Assembly: GCA_000163995.1 (NCBI GenBank)
Contig: CM000855.1
Span: 1,288,443 to 1,352,442, forward strand
Length of the DNA: 64,000 bases
Origin: Campylobacter jejuni subsp. jejuni 414
GTDB lineage: Bacteria; Campylobacterota; Campylobacteria; Campylobacterales; Campylobacteraceae
Reading direction: 5' to 3'
The notes under the pieces were generated by a model. The model made no database searches, had not been told where the DNA came from, and was given only the letters and a program-made list of their open reading frames with translations. This document shows, piece after piece, positions 28,430 through 37,596 of the stretch (position 1 is the stretch's first letter; each line of letters begins with the position of its first letter). The position numbers and the translations under genes were made by a program.

Positions 28430-30667
28430 TTACTCACTTATTAATAAATTAATTAACTTTTGCTCGTTATATTCTAATTTAGTATTTTTTTGAAAAATAA
28501 AAATATTACGCGTTCTTTGTCTTATGGTTTGAATTTTTGCTGCACATAAGACAAGTTCAAGTTCATTAAAAATATTCATTAAATATGCCATTAAACCTTG
28601 CTGATCTTTAGTGTTAAGACCTAATTTGGCATACATTTTAGAATAATTTAAGTCTAATTTTAGCTCATCTTTTTTAATGATTGGCTTTTTAATTTTTTTC
28701 AAATTAAAACCAGAAAGATTTGAATTTAAAAGCTCACAAAGTTTTAGCTTTTGCTCATCACTAATAATATTATCATATTCAAATCTTAAATAAATTTTAT
28801 CATCAAAAAGTTCAAAAAAATTCATAAAAATAAGATTTAAATTTGTTAAAGAGCTTAAAATAATGGCTATATTAAAATGAAGAGGTGCAACAATCTGCAA
28901 ACTAAGATTTGTTTGATTGCTAAACCAAAATTTAAATTCATTCTCTCTAGCTATTTTAGAAATCATAACAATATCTTCGAAAGTATTTTTTATAATAAAA
29001 AGATTTGATTTTATATGTATGATTTTATCTTGTAAAATTTCATCTTGATCTAAAAAAATTCTACTTCTTTTAAGTGTTAATTCTTTTTTTACTCTTCTTG
29101 TACTCTCTTCAAGTAGATTTTCATCTTCAAAACCTTGTTTTGCATTTTCTAAAAGTTTATCAAGAACTCTAAAATAAAAAGCATTGTAATTTAAAGCCTT
29201 AGCCTTTAACCAAGTTAGAGTATATAAAAGTTCTAAATTTTCCAAATTTTCTAGTTTAGAAACTAAACTACTTACAACAATAGGATTGTATATATCTTCT
29301 TTTTCCACAAGATCTTTTAAAGCATTATTGTTTTTAAATATTTTAAGGCCTAATTCTAAAATTTCATTTTTTAAATCAAATTTGGAACAATACGCTCTGT
29401 ATATACCTGCTAAGGAAATTTCATTTTCACTTTTTATAGCACTTAAAAGTATTACAAGCTTTAAAATCATTTTTTCATCGGTTTTCAATTTTTGGAGTAT
29501 CTCAAGCTCATCTTCGTATTTTTCGAATTCATTCAACATAAGAAAAACTTGCTCATCAAAACTATAATTTCCTTCTTCATCACTTAAAAAACGAACCGCC
29601 CAAAAAGGCTTACACAACTCTTTTAAAATTCCACTATCAAGCAAAAGTTTTAAAATACAAAAACTATACCTTTTGTAAAAAATCTTCTCAAAAAGCATTA
29701 AAGCTTTTTCTATGTCTTTTTTAGCGTATTTTAAATTTCTTAATACAAAAACCAAGTTAAGATCAAAAATAACATATTTATCTTCAAGCTTTAATAAGTA
29801 TTCTAAAACTTCTACAAGGGTTTTAAATTTATATCCTTGTTTAAGGGTATGATTTAATTGATCTTGAATTTGTTTTGCTAAAAAATGGGTATAAAAACCT
29901 ATAGTATGCATGCTTTGCAAAGATTTTTGAACTAATAACTCATTTGCTCCAAAATGCTTTTTAGCTTTTTTATGCATTAATTCACTCAAATCATGAACAT
30001 TGACAAGCAAAAATTCATCTTCATCTTTAGCACTTAATAAATTCATCGCTGATTTCAAAGAAAGTAAAAAATCTCCAGCTAAACGCAACTCACTTAAATT
30101 TTTTTCATCTATAAAATTTAAAGCATAATTTTTTGGAGAAGCTTTAAAAAGAACAAGCAAACTCTCTAAGGATCTTAAATGATTTAACCCGCCAAAATCT
30201 TTTAAAATATTAAATTCTTGCTTTATAAATGGAATATCAAATTCTTTAAAATTTTCTAGCAAAAGCCTAGCAAAATCATTTTTATTTTCTTTTAAAATAC
30301 TTTCGAATTTTGTCTTAATCCCTTTAAATAAAATCCTAGATCCACATATAAAACGGGTTTGTATTATAGAAGTCTTAAGCTCATTGCTAGCATTATAAAG
30401 CCCATTAAATTCTAAGACAACAGAATCAATTTGCAAACGCGCATCATTTAAAATTTCGATAAAAGCCTTGATTATAGGCTTTAAATGAAAAGCTTTAATA
30501 TCTTTATAAACAAAAATCAAAGAAATATTTTCATTAAAACAAAGACTATTATTTGCATATGCCTTGCTTGCTAAAACACAAAAAGGGATATTATCACTTG
30601 GAGGTGAAAAATCATCAAAATAATCTTTAAGAACTATATCATAAGCTTTTTTTATGAAATTATCCAT
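28430..30667 (-). CDS. Degenerate GlnD-like protein (catalytic motifs lost)
   Basis: This 745-residue protein has the overall plan of GlnD (PII uridylyltransferase): N-terminal nucleotidyltransferase region, helical middle, HD-like region and C-terminal ACT domain (ELVLCAAKIQTIRQRTRNIF). The nucleotidyltransferase motif, normally GGYGRGEL...SDIDLL, reads SKAYANNSLCFNENISLIFV, so both metal-binding Asp are gone. In the HD region the usual LLHDIGKG is replaced by LSAIKSENEIS. The protein should therefore be non-enzymatic and may keep only ligand sensing. It corresponds to Cj1367c. The frame is intact over 2.2 kb, so it is under selection. Confidence 0.75.
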   Translation of the reverse strand: MDNFIKKAYDIVLKDYFDDFSPPSDNIPFCVLASKAYANNSLCFNENISLIFVYKDIKAFHLKPIIKAFIEILNDARLQIDSVVLEFNGLYNASNELKTSIIQTRFICGSRILFKGIKTKFESILKENKNDFARLLLENFKEFDIPFIKQEFNILKDFGGLNHLRSLESLLVLFKASPKNYALNFIDEKNLSELRLAGDFLLSLKSAMNLLSAKDEDEFLLVNVHDLSELMHKKAKKHFGANELLVQKSLQSMHTIGFYTHFLAKQIQDQLNHTLKQGYKFKTLVEVLEYLLKLEDKYVIFDLNLVFVLRNLKYAKKDIEKALMLFEKIFYKRYSFCILKLLLDSGILKELCKPFWAVRFLSDEEGNYSFDEQVFLMLNEFEKYEDELEILQKLKTDEKMILKLVILLSAIKSENEISLAGIYRAYCSKFDLKNEILELGLKIFKNNNALKDLVEKEDIYNPIVVSSLVSKLENLENLELLYTLTWLKAKALNYNAFYFRVLDKLLENAKQGFEDENLLEESTRRVKKELTLKRSRIFLDQDEILQDKIIHIKSNLFIIKNTFEDIVMISKIARENEFKFWFSNQTNLSLQIVAPLHFNIAIILSSLTNLNLIFMNFFELFDDKIYLRFEYDNIISDEQKLKLCELLNSNLSGFNLKKIKKPIIKKDELKLDLNYSKMYAKLGLNTKDQQGLMAYLMNIFNELELVLCAAKIQTIRQRTRNIFIFQKNTKLEYNEQKLINLLISE

Positions 30668-30917
30668 ATTTTTGGAATGATATAAGCTAAACGCCCCTTG
30701 TTTAAGAAAAAATTTTCTACAACTTTGAGTATAGGAGCTAAGATTTTTTTAAAAATTTCCAATTCTTTATTTAACAAAATTTTTACTCTCTTTTATTTTA
30801 ATATTTTAATAATAATCTTAACAAAAATATCTTTTATTTTGGCTTTTTCTATAAACTCTTTTTCAGTAAGCAAAAATTATAATGCTCTATTTAAAAACAA
30901 CAAAAGAGTAAAATCAA
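30668..30917. other. Divergent intergenic region between the GlnD-like gene and mqnE
   Basis: This 250-base very AT-rich gap is divergent. On the plus strand TATAAT at 30878-30883 is a good -10 box for mqnE. On the minus strand a TTG-initiated open frame of about 41 codons runs into the GlnD-like start and could be a leader ORF or chance. No hairpin or repeat of note was seen. Confidence 0.5.
30878..30883 (+). promoter_or_regulatory. Sigma-70 -10 box for the mqnE operon
   Basis: TATAAT, perfect consensus followed by G, lies 34 bases before the mqnE ATG. It would drive mqnE, the permease and the phosphoribosyltransferase genes. Confidence 0.55.
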
Positions 30918-31982
30918 ATGAAAAAAGTAATCACCAAGCTAGAAAACGAAGAGAGATTAAACCAAGAAGAAGCAAATGCACTTTGGGATTTAGATCTTTT
31001 TACCTTGGGCAAATACGCTCACAAAAAACGCACGAAACTTCATGGAAAAAAAGTTTATTTTAATATCAATCGCCATATCAATCCAACCAATATCTGTGCA
31101 GATACTTGTAAATTTTGCGCCTTTTCAGCACACCGAAAAAATCCTAATCCTTATTTAATGACTCATGAAGAAATTATGCAAATTGTCGATGAAACTGTAA
31201 AACGTGAAACTAAAGAAGTACATATTGTTTCGGCTCATAATAAAGATACAACTTGGCAATGGTATTTAAAAATTTTTAAAATGATAAAAGAAAAATATCC
31301 TAATCTTCATGTAAAAGCTATGACAGCAGCTGAAATTGATTTTTTACATCGTCGTTTTGCTATGAGCTATGAAGAAGTGATAGAAAAAATGCTCGAATAT
31401 GGCGTTGATTCTATGCCAGGTGGCGGGGCTGAAATTTTTAACGAAGAAGTACGTAAAAAAATTTGTCATGGGAAAGTTAGCAGTGAAAATTGGCTTAAGA
31501 TCCATAAACTTTGGCACGAAAAAGGCAAGCAAAGCAATGCTACCATGCTTTTTGGGCACATAGAAGAAAGGCATCATAGAATCAATCATATGCTAAGATT
31601 ACGTGATCTTCAAGATCAAACAGGTGGATTTAATGCCTTTATCCCTCTAGTTTGGCAAAGAGATAATAGCTTTATACAAACTGATAAAATCATGGATAGC
31701 GAAGAAATTTTAAAAACTGTAGCCATAGCTCGTTTGGTGCTTGATAATATTAAAAATATCAAAGCTTATTGGGCAACAATGACTTTAAATTTAGCTATGG
31801 TAGCACAAGAATTTGGTGCAAATGATTTAGATGGCACTATAGAAAAAGAAAGTATACAAAGTGCAGGTGGTGCAAAATCTGCTAAAGGGACGAGTTTAAA
31901 AACCTTTATCGATATGATAAAAACTTCAAATCTTATTCCTGTGGAACGCGATAGTCTTTATAATGAACTAAAAACCTACTAA
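30918..31982 (+). CDS. mqnE: Aminofutalosine synthase MqnE (menaquinone, futalosine route)
   Basis: This 354-residue radical SAM enzyme adds the adenosyl radical to 3-[(1-carboxyvinyl)oxy]benzoate, giving aminodeoxyfutalosine for menaquinone synthesis. The cluster motif CADTCKFCAFSAH (residues about 61-73) has the CX3CX2C pattern. Further family blocks are GGGAEIFNEEVRKKICHGK and ATMLFGHIEERHHRINHM. MqnC is the paralogue to exclude; overall similarity and the Cj1368 position favour MqnE. Menaquinone is the only quinone of this genus, so the gene should be essential. It heads a plus-strand operon with purine-salvage genes. Confidence 0.88.
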   Translation: MKKVITKLENEERLNQEEANALWDLDLFTLGKYAHKKRTKLHGKKVYFNINRHINPTNICADTCKFCAFSAHRKNPNPYLMTHEEIMQIVDETVKRETKEVHIVSAHNKDTTWQWYLKIFKMIKEKYPNLHVKAMTAAEIDFLHRRFAMSYEEVIEKMLEYGVDSMPGGGAEIFNEEVRKKICHGKVSSENWLKIHKLWHEKGKQSNATMLFGHIEERHHRINHMLRLRDLQDQTGGFNAFIPLVWQRDNSFIQTDKIMDSEEILKTVAIARLVLDNIKNIKAYWATMTLNLAMVAQEFGANDLDGTIEKESIQSAGGAKSAKGTSLKTFIDMIKTSNLIPVERDSLYNELKTY

Positions 31983-31991
31983 GGAGAATAG

Positions 31992-33311
31992 ATGGATTTT
32001 TTTAAACTCAAAGAAAACAATACGAGTTTTAAAACCGAAGTTATAGCTGGACTTACCACATTTTTAGCTATGGTTTATATCATTCCTGTAAATTCTAGTA
32101 TAGTAGGGAATACGGGAATGCCTATAGAAGCACTTATTACTGCAACAGCTTTAATCACCATAGTTGCAAGTGCTTTTAATGCTTTTTTTGCCAACACTCC
32201 TGTGGCTATGAGTGTTGGAATGGGTTTAAATGCTTATTTTACCTTTGCAGTTTGTTTAGGCCAAAACATACCTTGGCAAAGCGCCTTAGGAGCTGTTTTT
32301 ATCTCAAGTATTATTTTTCTCATACTTTCTTTCACCCAATTTCGTCTTTGGGTAATCCGCAATATCCCCAAAGATTTACGCCTTGCAATTTGTGCGGGTA
32401 TAGGTTGTTTTATTGCATTTTTAGGTTTAAGTCAAATGGGCGCAATAATATACAATAAAGATACTTTAGTCAGTATAGGAAATTTCAAAAGCCCTCATGT
32501 GCTTTTTGGAATTTTTACCCTAGCTTTAATCATCTTTTTTTGGGTTATAAAAATTCGTGGAGCTTTTATTTTAGGGGTATTAGCAAGCTCTATTATCGCT
32601 TGGACTTTTCATTTAGATAACGCAAGTTTTCCTATGCAAATTCTTTCTTTACCAAATTTTAGCATGGAAAATGGTTTAGGAGCTATCTTTTTACAACTTG
32701 ATATAAAAAATGCCTTAAATATTACTATGATACCTATAATTTTAACTTTTTTTATCACTCAACTTTTTGATAGCATAGGAACTATCACGGGCGTGGGTGA
32801 AAGAGGAAAGATTTTTGACGATCCAAAAAATGGAGAAAAAAAACTAAGTAAAACCTTAATGGCAGATGCAACAGGATCGGCTTTAGGAGCGATAACAGGA
32901 ACTTCTACGGTTACTGCTTTTGTTGAAAGCACCACAGGAGTTGAAAGCGGGGGTAGAACCGGACTTACGGCTTTAGTTGTAGCCATTTGCTTTGCCTTTA
33001 CACTTTTTTTATTACCACTTTTTAAAGCCATTCCTGCTAATGCTATTTATCCTGTACTTGTAATGGTTGGAATTTTAATGTTTATGGAAGTCAAAAATAT
33101 AGATTTTCAAGATAGCGCCATAGCTGTAGCAAGTTTTTTTACTATCATTATGATGCCTTTTACCTACTCAATCACTACAGGTTTTGCTTTTGGATTTCTT
33201 TCTTATTTGCTTGTAAGAATTTTTAAACGCGAGTGGGATAAAATCAATCTTGGTATCATAGTTTTGAGTTTATTATCTTTGGGTAATTTTTTACTTATCG
33301 CACTACAATAA
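31992..33311 (+). CDS. NCS2/AzgA-type purine (hypoxanthine/guanine) permease
   Basis: This 439-residue permease with about 12-14 hydrophobic helices belongs to the AzgA-like branch of NCS2. N-terminal FKTEVIAGLTTFLAMVYIIPVN, GMGLNAYFTFAV and STVTAFVESTTGVESGGRTG are the typical blocks. These proteins import hypoxanthine, guanine or adenine by proton symport. The gene ends 14 bases before a phosphoribosyltransferase gene, which fits uptake followed by trapping of the base as a nucleotide. The exact purine is not determinable. Confidence 0.88.
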   Translation: MDFFKLKENNTSFKTEVIAGLTTFLAMVYIIPVNSSIVGNTGMPIEALITATALITIVASAFNAFFANTPVAMSVGMGLNAYFTFAVCLGQNIPWQSALGAVFISSIIFLILSFTQFRLWVIRNIPKDLRLAICAGIGCFIAFLGLSQMGAIIYNKDTLVSIGNFKSPHVLFGIFTLALIIFFWVIKIRGAFILGVLASSIIAWTFHLDNASFPMQILSLPNFSMENGLGAIFLQLDIKNALNITMIPIILTFFITQLFDSIGTITGVGERGKIFDDPKNGEKKLSKTLMADATGSALGAITGTSTVTAFVESTTGVESGGRTGLTALVVAICFAFTLFLLPLFKAIPANAIYPVLVMVGILMFMEVKNIDFQDSAIAVASFFTIIMMPFTYSITTGFAFGFLSYLLVRIFKREWDKINLGIIVLSLLSLGNFLLIALQ

Positions 33312-33325
33312 ATAAGGATACACTA

Positions 33326-33769
33326 ATGATATTTTATTCCTATGAAGAATTTAAAAAAGATGTAAAAATTCTTGCTAAAGAAATTAAAAAAGACTTTAAT
33401 CCTGATGCACTTTTGGCCATAGCAAGAGGAGGAATGAGCTTAGGACACTCTTTAGCAGTAGCTTTAAAAACGCGTCAACTTTTTACTTTAAATTCCATTC
33501 ATTATGATGATACAAAAAAACTTGATACTATTGAAATTTTCAACATTCCTAATCTTAATAAACATAAAAAAATTCTACTCATTGATGATATAGTAGATAG
33601 CGGGGAAAGCTTAATTGAAATAAAAAAAGTTTTGCTTGAAAAATTTCCTCATATTGAGCTTAAAATCGCAACGATTTTTTATAAAAAAACCGCTCTTTTA
33701 GAACCTGATTTTAAAATAAAAGAAGCTACAGAATGGGTGGATTTTTACTGGGATATAAATATTGATTAA
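33326..33769 (+). CDS. Purine phosphoribosyltransferase
   Basis: This 147-residue type I phosphoribosyltransferase has the PRPP-binding signature ILLIDDIVDSGESL (residues about 90-103), the characteristic two acidic residues, and an N-terminal ARGGMSLGHSLA loop. Size and hood resemble xanthine-guanine or hypoxanthine phosphoribosyltransferases. It probably converts the base imported by the adjacent permease into IMP, GMP or XMP. It corresponds to Cj1370. Base specificity is an inference from context. Confidence 0.85.
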   Translation: MIFYSYEEFKKDVKILAKEIKKDFNPDALLAIARGGMSLGHSLAVALKTRQLFTLNSIHYDDTKKLDTIEIFNIPNLNKHKKILLIDDIVDSGESLIEIKKVLLEKFPHIELKIATIFYKKTALLEPDFKIKEATEWVDFYWDINID

Positions 33770-33816
33770 AAATATTTGCTATAATTTTACTTTTTAAAAT
33801 TTTTAGGAGTTCTTGT

Positions 33817-34515
33817 TTGAAAATAAAATTTGTATTTTTTATTTTAATTTTTTTTACTATTTTTGCTTTTGCCAAAGAACAAAATTTAGATGATTTTGAA
33901 CAAGAATACCAAAATTATCAAGTAAACGACCCGCTTTCAGGATATAACAAAGCTATGACAAATTTTAATGTGGCTTTATATGATTATGGTTTGCGTCCTA
34001 TACTTAAGGGTTACAATGCCATCACTCCTAAATTTGTAAGAGTGGGGGCAAGGAATTTCTTTGACAATTTACTTGCCCCTTTGCGTTTTTTAGGCAATAT
34101 TTTACAATTTAAATTTAAAGAAGCAGGAGAAGAATTTAAAAGATTTAGTGCCAATACCATTATGGGTTTTGGTGGACTTATGGATGTGGCATCAAAAATG
34201 GGGTTTAAAAAACATCCTGCGGATCTAGGAACCGTTTTAGCTCACTGGGGAGTAGGAAGTGGTTTTCATGTTGTCTTACCTATACTTGGCCCTAGCAATC
34301 TAAGAGATACTCTTGCTTTGCCTGCAACTTGGTATGCAAGTCCAACAGCTTACATTAATCCTACTTGGGCAAGTATAGCTATAAGTGCTTATGGATTTGG
34401 CAATGAACTTAGTTTTAGACTCAATGAAATCGATGAAATTTATCACAATACACCCAATTTATATCCATTCTTGCGTGATGCTTATGAACAAAGACGCAAT
34501 GAACTTAGTAAATAA
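33817..34515 (+). CDS. mlaA: MlaA/VacJ-family outer-membrane lipid-asymmetry protein
   Basis: This 232-residue protein starts at TTG 33817 behind AGGAG, with a signal peptide (MKIKFVFFILIFFTIFAFA). It has no lipobox Cys, unlike E. coli MlaA. VacJ family blocks are clear: DPLSGYNKAMTNFN, FFDNLLAPLRFLGNIL, NTIMGFGGLMDVA and LGTVLAHWGVGSG. MlaA removes phospholipids from the outer leaflet of the outer membrane and hands them to MlaC, encoded next. It is the first of a three-gene operon with mlaC and an RND transporter. Confidence 0.9.
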   Translation: MKIKFVFFILIFFTIFAFAKEQNLDDFEQEYQNYQVNDPLSGYNKAMTNFNVALYDYGLRPILKGYNAITPKFVRVGARNFFDNLLAPLRFLGNILQFKFKEAGEEFKRFSANTIMGFGGLMDVASKMGFKKHPADLGTVLAHWGVGSGFHVVLPILGPSNLRDTLALPATWYASPTAYINPTWASIAISAYGFGNELSFRLNEIDEIYHNTPNLYPFLRDAYEQRRNELSK

Positions 34516-34524
34516 AGGAAAATT

Positions 34525-35094
34525 ATGAAAAAAATATGCTTAATTTTAGTCTTATTGTTAAATGCTTTTGGCTTACAACTAGATGAAATTTCTAGCACTA
34601 TGCAAAAAAACATTAGTGCAAGTTTAAAACTTTTACAAGATAGCAAAGAAGATAAAAAACAAGCTGCTGATGGAATTTTCAAACTTTTTGACAGTATAAT
34701 TGATTATAAACTCATGGCAGAACTTAGTCTTTCAAAAAATTATTCTAAATTAACCCCGAAAGAACAAGAAAAATTTACCACAGCCTTTGAAATAAGTCTT
34801 AAAAAAAGTTTTACCGATAAACTTAGTCTTTACAAAGATCAAGTTTTAAAAGTCAAAAATGGCGAGTTAAAAAATGAAAAACGCTATTTCTTAACCACTT
34901 CTATGGTGGTAGATGGGGAAGAAAAAAATATCATTTTTAAATTTTACAATGATAATAACAACTGGCTTATTTATGATGTAGATGTTTTAGGTGTTAGTAT
35001 AGTGCAAACTTATAGGTCACAATTTGGAGATATTTTAGCCAATCAAGGCTTTGACGCCCTACTTCAAAAACTTGAAAATATTGTTATAGAATAA
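34525..35094 (+). CDS. mlaC: MlaC-family periplasmic phospholipid carrier
   Basis: This 189-residue protein has signal peptide MKKICLILVLLLNAFGLQ and the Ttg2D/MlaC fold pattern (LFDSIIDYKLMAELSLSKNYSKLTPKEQEKF, then NWLIYDVDVLGVSIVQTYRSQF). MlaC shuttles phospholipids through the periplasm. It overlaps the next gene by one base (TAATG). Its partner here may be the RND protein rather than an adjacent MlaFED complex, as in the hopanoid HpnM/HpnN pair. Confidence 0.9.
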   Translation: MKKICLILVLLLNAFGLQLDEISSTMQKNISASLKLLQDSKEDKKQAADGIFKLFDSIIDYKLMAELSLSKNYSKLTPKEQEKFTTAFEISLKKSFTDKLSLYKDQVLKVKNGELKNEKRYFLTTSMVVDGEEKNIIFKFYNDNNNWLIYDVDVLGVSIVQTYRSQFGDILANQGFDALLQKLENIVIE

Positions 35095-37565
35095 TGTTTG
35101 CAAAGCTTTTAAAGTTTTTTATTTTTCATCCAAAAAGTACTTTTTTTGGAACTTTATTTATATGTCTGTTTTTAAGCTTTTTTGCTTTTAAACTTAGCGT
35201 AGATGCAAGTGCTGAAAGCTTACTGCTAGAAGATGATGCGGACTTAAAAACTTTTAGAGAAATTTCAAAGCATTATAAAAGTGATAATTTTTTACTTTTA
35301 GCCTTCAAACCCCATGATGAAAAACCCTTCTCAAACGAAAATTTAGCTAAGTTAAAAAAACTTCATGAAGAATTAGAACAAGCTCCTTTAGTAGAACGCG
35401 TTTTTAGCATCATCAATGCCCCTTTACTTCAAAGTTCGCAAAATACAGATTTAAAAGAACTTTTAAAAAATATCCCAAACATAGAAAATCAAGATATAAA
35501 CCATACCAAAGCCCAAAATGAAATTTTAAATAGCCCATTTTATAAAAATAATATCATCTCAAAAGATGGAAAAGTAACAGGGCTTATTATTTACTTAAAG
35601 CCTGATAAAATTTATAATGATCTTGTAGAAAAACGCGATCTTGCTACCAATGAAAAAGAAAAAGAACAAATTCGCCTTGCTATAAAGGAACATCAAGATA
35701 AGCAAAAAATTATTACAAAACAAAGCTTGGATGCTATTAAAAGCATAGTTCAAAATTATGAAAAAAACGGAGATACGCTTTACCTTGGTGGCGTAAGTAT
35801 AATTGCTGATGATATGATAACTTATATAAAATCTGATCTTGTACTTTATGGTGTTTCTCTTGTATTTTTACTAGGACTTGCACTTTATTATTTTTTCCGT
35901 TCGTGGCGTTTTGTTTTTTTACCTCTTTTTATTTGTTTTATAAACTTAAGTGCAGCCAGTGGAGTTTTTGCACTTTTAAATTTTCAAATCACCGTCATTT
36001 CATCAAATTATGTTGCTTTGGTTTTAATCATCACTTTGAGCGTAGTTGTTCATTTGATCACACATTTTATCGAAAGCACTCAACGTCACCCCAAAGCTAA
36101 GGTTCAACGCATAGTGCTTGAAACCTTATTAGCTAAAGCAAACCCTAGTCTTTATGCTATTGTTACAACCATGATAGGATTTTTTTCTTTAATCCTTTCA
36201 AATATCGAGCCTATCATAAAACTTGGTATTATGATGAGTATAGGTATAGGTTTAGCTCTTATTTTTAGTTATTTATTTTTAGCAAGTATCTTAGTTCTTT
36301 TAAAACCAAAAAATTATCATAAAAAAGAATTTAAATTTAATCTTTTAGCTTTTTGTGCCAAAACCGCTCTTAATTCTAAAAAGCGTCGCATTATTTATGG
36401 AATTTCAATTCTTGCCATCATCTTAGCTTTATTAGGCATTTCAAAACTTAGAGTTGAAAATTCTTTTGTGAATTATTTTAAAGAGGGCAGTGAAATTAAA
36501 AAAGGTTTATTGGTTATTGATAAAAATCTAGGTGGAACTTTACCTTTAGAAGTAATCATTCACTTTCCAAATAAAGAAAACAATCAAAGCATAAACAACC
36601 CTCTTGATAGTTTTGAAAGCGAATTTGAAAATTTAGCCACACAAGAAACTTATTGGTTTGATTCTAAAAAAACGCGTATTGCGAAAAAAGTTCATGAATT
36701 TTTAGAAAATAAAGAATTTGTAGGTTCAGTTTTAAGCCTTAATAGCCTTTTAACTTTAGGAAAAAATATCAATGATGGGAAAGATTTAGATGATTTTACC
36801 CTTGCATTTTTAAACGAAAATTTACCTGCTAAATTTAAACAAGATTTACTCTCACCTTTTGTAAGCATAGAAAATAACGAATTAAGATTTAGTATGCGTA
36901 TTGTTGATTCTGATCCAAATTTAAGACGCAATGAGTTTTTAATAGATCTTAAAAAACAGCTCAATAAACTTGTAAAAAATGATGGAGTAGAAGTTCAAAT
37001 CACAGGTATAATGGTGCTTTATAACAATATGCTCCAAAGCCTTTTTTCATCGCAGTTTGATACACTTATATTTGTAATTTTAGCTATTTTCATACTTTTT
37101 ATCATTGTTTTTAGAGATTTAAAATTTTCAATTGCCGCTATACTAGTAAATATCATTCCTTTAAGCGTAGTCTTTGCTCTCATGGGACTTTTAGGCATTC
37201 CTTTAGATATGATGAGTATTACTATAGCTGCTATTGCTATAGGTATAGGCGTTGATGATGCCTTACATTATATTTATCGTTTTAAAGAAGAAATTAAAAA
37301 TAAAAGCATAGAAGAAGCTATTATGAATTCGCATCTTAGTATAGGTTCGGCACTTTATTATACTACCATTAGTATAGTTTTAGGTTTTAGTGTTATGATG
37401 AGTAGTAATTTCATTCCGACAATTTATTTTGGAATTTTAACCGTTTTTGTAATGATTTTGCTTTTAAGTGGAAGTTTATTTTTATTACCAAGCTTTTTAG
37501 TCACTATTTATTCTAGGAAAACCAAGCTTCCAAACCAACATAAAGGGCATATATCAAAACAATAA
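35094..37565 (+). CDS. RND/MMPL-family lipid exporter (HpnN-like)
   Basis: This 823-residue inner-membrane protein has the duplicated RND layout. TM1 at residues about 13-33 is followed by a large periplasmic loop and TM2-6 (about 245-395). TM7 near 435 leads to a second loop and TM8-12 (about 645-805). SSD-like motifs IAAIAIGIGVDDALHYIYRF carry the proton-relay Asp pair. With MlaA and MlaC in one operon it is likely a lipid transporter between membranes. Corresponds to Cj1373. Substrate and direction are not shown by the sequence. Confidence 0.82.
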   Translation: MFAKLLKFFIFHPKSTFFGTLFICLFLSFFAFKLSVDASAESLLLEDDADLKTFREISKHYKSDNFLLLAFKPHDEKPFSNENLAKLKKLHEELEQAPLVERVFSIINAPLLQSSQNTDLKELLKNIPNIENQDINHTKAQNEILNSPFYKNNIISKDGKVTGLIIYLKPDKIYNDLVEKRDLATNEKEKEQIRLAIKEHQDKQKIITKQSLDAIKSIVQNYEKNGDTLYLGGVSIIADDMITYIKSDLVLYGVSLVFLLGLALYYFFRSWRFVFLPLFICFINLSAASGVFALLNFQITVISSNYVALVLIITLSVVVHLITHFIESTQRHPKAKVQRIVLETLLAKANPSLYAIVTTMIGFFSLILSNIEPIIKLGIMMSIGIGLALIFSYLFLASILVLLKPKNYHKKEFKFNLLAFCAKTALNSKKRRIIYGISILAIILALLGISKLRVENSFVNYFKEGSEIKKGLLVIDKNLGGTLPLEVIIHFPNKENNQSINNPLDSFESEFENLATQETYWFDSKKTRIAKKVHEFLENKEFVGSVLSLNSLLTLGKNINDGKDLDDFTLAFLNENLPAKFKQDLLSPFVSIENNELRFSMRIVDSDPNLRRNEFLIDLKKQLNKLVKNDGVEVQITGIMVLYNNMLQSLFSSQFDTLIFVILAIFILFIIVFRDLKFSIAAILVNIIPLSVVFALMGLLGIPLDMMSITIAAIAIGIGVDDALHYIYRFKEEIKNKSIEEAIMNSHLSIGSALYYTTISIVLGFSVMMSSNFIPTIYFGILTVFVMILLLSGSLFLLPSFLVTIYSRKTKLPNQHKGHISKQ

Positions 37566-37593
37566 TAGCTATATATTTTAAAAAATTTTTCAT
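37513..37593 (-). CDS. Predicted 26-residue single-span membrane protein downstream of rdgB
   Basis: ATG 37593 opens a 26-codon frame ending at TAG 37513. The product begins MKNFLKYIAIIVLIYALY and ends GLEAWFS: a basic N terminus, then a helix of about 17 hydrophobic residues. AAAGGAT, seven bases ahead, overlaps the rdgB stop, giving ideal ribosome-site spacing and translational coupling. The 3' two-thirds overlaps the convergent RND gene on the other strand. Small membrane subunits of this size occur in Campylobacter respiratory complexes, but nothing here indicates a partner. No experimental evidence is known to me. Confidence 0.5.
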   Translation of the reverse strand: MKNFLKYIAIIVLIYALYVGLEAWFS

Positions 37594-37596
37594 TTA

